A DNA stretch of 32,594 nt from assembly GCA_026389055.1 (NCBI GenBank), contig JAPLIO010000165.1:1-32594 (forward strand), written 5' to 3'. Below the pieces are notes generated by a model. The model searched no databases. It saw only the letters and a program-made list of their open reading frames with translations, and was not told where the DNA came from. The translations under genes were made by a program, and so were the position numbers. This document shows, in pieces, positions 31,206 to 32,594 of this stretch. Position 1 is the first letter of the stretch. Each line of letters starts with the position of its first letter. The stretch comes from Candidatus Melainabacteria bacterium (GTDB lineage: Bacteria > Cyanobacteriota > Vampirovibrionia > Vampirovibrionales > JAJTHC01).

Positions 31206-31631
31206 ATGACAACATTAGATTTTTCGGAATTTTCAGATTCTGCCAAATTATATTATGGGCAATTGTGTAATTCAAAAAAGAAAAACTTCCTTCCTGCAGT
31301 GCTATTATGGTTTTTTACTGGTGGTTTGGGGTTACATCTCATTTACATTAATAATTACAACCTGACTTCTTGCTGGGTTATATTTACAGTGATTTGCGTT
31401 TTTTTCCCACCTCTTTTTATTCTATGGGGGATCTTATTGTTCCTTCAAGTCTTTTTCTTATTTAGCTGGATTGAAGATAGAAATATAGCTATAAGTAAAG
31501 AATGTTATCAAGATACCGTTGTTATGTTTTCAATTCAACCTAGCCCAAACCTACTGAATGTGAAACCTGATGACCCACAACCTGAAGGCTTTTACAGCAC
31601 TTTAAACATACCATGGGATAGCCCTCTATAG
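31206..31631 (+). CDS. TM2-like small membrane protein
   Basis: 141 residues. After a polar ~25-residue lead with a KKK cluster, residues ~28-95 hold two or three membrane helices: FLPAVLLWFFTGGLGLHLIY (the helix-turn pattern of TM2 domains, GGLGLH), SCWVIFTVICVFFPPLFILW and ILLFLQVFFLFSWIEDRNIA (ending in the acidic residue typical after TM2). The C-terminal ~45 residues are soluble and Pro/Asp-rich (KPDDPQPEGFYSTLNIPWD). Own promoter, no operon partner. Function of TM2 proteins in bacteria is largely unknown. Confidence 0.65.
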   Translation: MTTLDFSEFSDSAKLYYGQLCNSKKKNFLPAVLLWFFTGGLGLHLIYINNYNLTSCWVIFTVICVFFPPLFILWGILLFLQVFFLFSWIEDRNIAISKECYQDTVVMFSIQPSPNLLNVKPDDPQPEGFYSTLNIPWDSPL

Positions 31632-31688
31632 TATGTTTTAGCCTTTTGGACGGTAATCCACCAGAAGCTTCTACCACGCCATTATTTT

Positions 31689-31756
31689 TGTAGGGGTGCG
31701 ATTTATCGCATCCGTTTCAGGATTGTGGGGCAGACGTGATAAATCACGCCCCTACA
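31689..31756. repeat. Palindromic repeat (GTAGGGG type), copy 2, inverted
   Basis: About 68 bases from TGTAGGGGTGCGATTTATCG to CCCCTACA. It is the reverse complement of the 26085-26151 copy, with a changed centre. Confidence 0.7.
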
Positions 31757-31799
31757 GGTTCAAAAATTTTTTAAACTACTATAAATAGCTTCCCACCAG

Positions 31800-31990
31800 T
31801 AGGAACGACCATCGCATTTGCCCTGCAGCTGCCGATGCGTTCCGTCCACCAGCGGGGCAAAAAGAACATCCCGCCGTCAATGCCCGTAGTGGCATAGGCG
31901 GGTGGCTTTTTGGGGGGATTTTAGGGGGTACCCCCCTGAATTTGTGGGGGGTGTCGGGGGGCTGTCAAACGACAGTCCCCTGACGAACCA
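31800..31990 (+). repeat. Structured element with family S 3' module and a different body
   Basis: The 3' half follows the plan of the 2650 and 7150 elements: hairpin AGGGGG/CCCCCT (31923-31937), linker TTTGTGGGGGGTGTCGGGG, hairpin GGGGGCTGTC-AAAC-GACAGTCCCC (31957-31980) and a GACGAA tail. The 5' body is different: GGAACG (31802-31807) pairs with CGTTCC (31838-31843), and CCCGCC (31870-31875) with GGCGGG (31897-31902) around an inner ATGCC/GGCAT stem. TTTGCCCTGC in the first loop could pair with GCGGGGCAAA downstream, a possible pseudoknot with one mismatch. Four G tracts of five or six suggest quadruplex potential. Confidence 0.55.
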
Positions 31991-32043
31991 ACCAGCTAAA
32001 GCAAGAAACGACAATCGATTATAGAACACGACATTTATTAACC

Positions 32044-32457
32044 CTACCCATTATCTCTTAATTGCCGAAGGGCGTCCCACGGTGCGTGTATTTTTAGCCA
32101 GCGGGCTAGGTCTTCGGGTACTCTCATCCGCACGGTAGGGTCTTTTTTCGGTCTGCCTGCACGAGGTCTGCACCCCCCACGCTTGGTATGAAATTCGCTG
32201 TAATGGCAGTTATTTTTCAAATTGGCTTGTATGCCCACTGCCAACAGTTGCTTGTAATGCTCAAGGGCATCTTCGGCGGTTCGCCCAATGCCTATTTTCC
32301 TAAAACGGTAATGAGTATAAATAAAACTAAGCGACCGCTCATCCCACCACGGTTTTAAATCGCCCACTTGTTTAAGTGTTTTCTCAAGAAAAATTTTCAC
32401 AGTGTCGGAAACATCATCCCAATTGAAAAGGGTTAGGTCAGGAAATCGTCTAAACAT
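32044..32457 (-). CDS. Unrecognised protein with a basic C-terminal tail
   Basis: 137 residues from the ATG at 32457 (MFRRFPDLTLFNWDDVSDTV). I do not recognise the family. The first ~90 residues are mixed and contain WWDERSLSFIYTHYRFRKIG and a helix EDALEHYKQLLAVGIQA. The last ~45 residues contain GGCRPRAGRPKKDPTVRMRV, then PEDLARWLKIHAPWDALRQL, a basic AT-hook-like GRPKK followed by what may be a ribbon-helix-helix, hinting at DNA binding. AAAGGA lies upstream of 32457; a longer frame begins at 32520. It might be phage- or mobile-element-related. Confidence 0.5.
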   Translation of the reverse strand: MFRRFPDLTLFNWDDVSDTVKIFLEKTLKQVGDLKPWWDERSLSFIYTHYRFRKIGIGRTAEDALEHYKQLLAVGIQANLKNNCHYSEFHTKRGGCRPRAGRPKKDPTVRMRVPEDLARWLKIHAPWDALRQLRDNG

Positions 32458-32519
32458 AGTTGGTAAAAATCCTTTCGTTAGGTAGTGGATTGGGGGGTTG
32501 ATAGTTGTCCCAGTAATCA

Positions 32520-32549
32520 TCTATATGCAGAATAAAAGGTTCGGGTCAA
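32520..32549 (-). promoter_or_regulatory. Candidate promoter for the last gene
   Basis: Minus strand TTGACC (32544-32549), 18-base spacer, TATAGA (32520-32525). It would start transcription near 32513, favouring the ATG at 32457 over the one at 32520. Confidence 0.4.
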
Positions 32550-32594
32550 ATAAACATGAATATGAGCCCAATAATCTAATTTCTTTGTCGATGC

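Larger units (their letters stand above)
31632..32043. other. 412-base gene-free region made of repeats
   Basis: Holds the inverted copy of the GTAGGGG palindrome (31689-31756) and the structured element at 31800-31990. I see no coding sequence in it. Confidence 0.6.

Overview
The window reads as a chromosomal segment of a Gram-negative bacterium of moderate GC (mid-40s percent by eye). Gram-negative character is inferred from an MsbA-like ABC exporter, a lipoprotein signal peptide and a murein cluster. A response regulator of the cyanobacterial RpaB type and an IspG without the plant-type insert point loosely to the non-photosynthetic relatives of Cyanobacteria (Vampirovibrionia/Melainabacteria). 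That placement is inference only; no rRNA or other decisive marker is present.

Layout. 226-2578 (+): frr-cdsA-rnc, tightly packed. 2876-6960 (-): an RpaB-like regulator downstream of ispG, and an unusual cation-efflux protein fused to CBS/CorC domains. 7503-11269 (+): rsmA overlapping ispE, then a protein built of four GntR-type winged helices. 11342-13235 (-): a type II restriction-modification pair of the NgoPII type (predicted GGCC). 13296-22149 (-): an oligopeptide-type binding lipoprotein, an HRDC protein, a frameshifted ABC exporter, then murG, ftsW and murD (a piece of the dcw cluster, transcribed murD to ftsW to murG). 22354-22650 (+): a small MTH1187-family protein. 22750-27102 (-): an inositol-monophosphatase-family enzyme, a secreted protein of unknown function, an alpha/beta hydrolase and a stomatin-like SPFH protein. 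27250-28014 (+): a damaged HigBA toxin-antitoxin locus. 28235-30433 (+): rplS-rbgA-rnhB, a ribosome/RNase operon order also common in Firmicutes. 30447-31026 (-): an intact HigBA locus with a clear promoter and palindromic operator. 31206-31631 (+): a TM2-like membrane protein. 32044-32457 (-): an unrecognised protein with a basic, DNA-binding-looking tail.

Most genes are housekeeping (translation, ribosome assembly, isoprenoid precursors via the MEP pathway, phospholipid and murein synthesis). The less ordinary content lies between genes. There are at least four families of dispersed repeats: (i) a ~220-bp structured element in two copies whose stems are kept by compensatory base changes, with its 3' double-hairpin module reused in a third, different element; (ii) a 142-146 bp MITE-like element in four copies, flanked by TA in the best copies, one lying in frame inside a HigB toxin and one supplying the last residues of MurG; (iii) a ~67-bp palindrome in two inverted copies; (iv) a single ~71-bp palindrome of the TGTCATTCCGAGC type. 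Several genes start with runs of ATG codons, up to six. Two apparent one-base losses in short C tracts (the ABC exporter and the HigBA locus) may be mutations or sequence errors.
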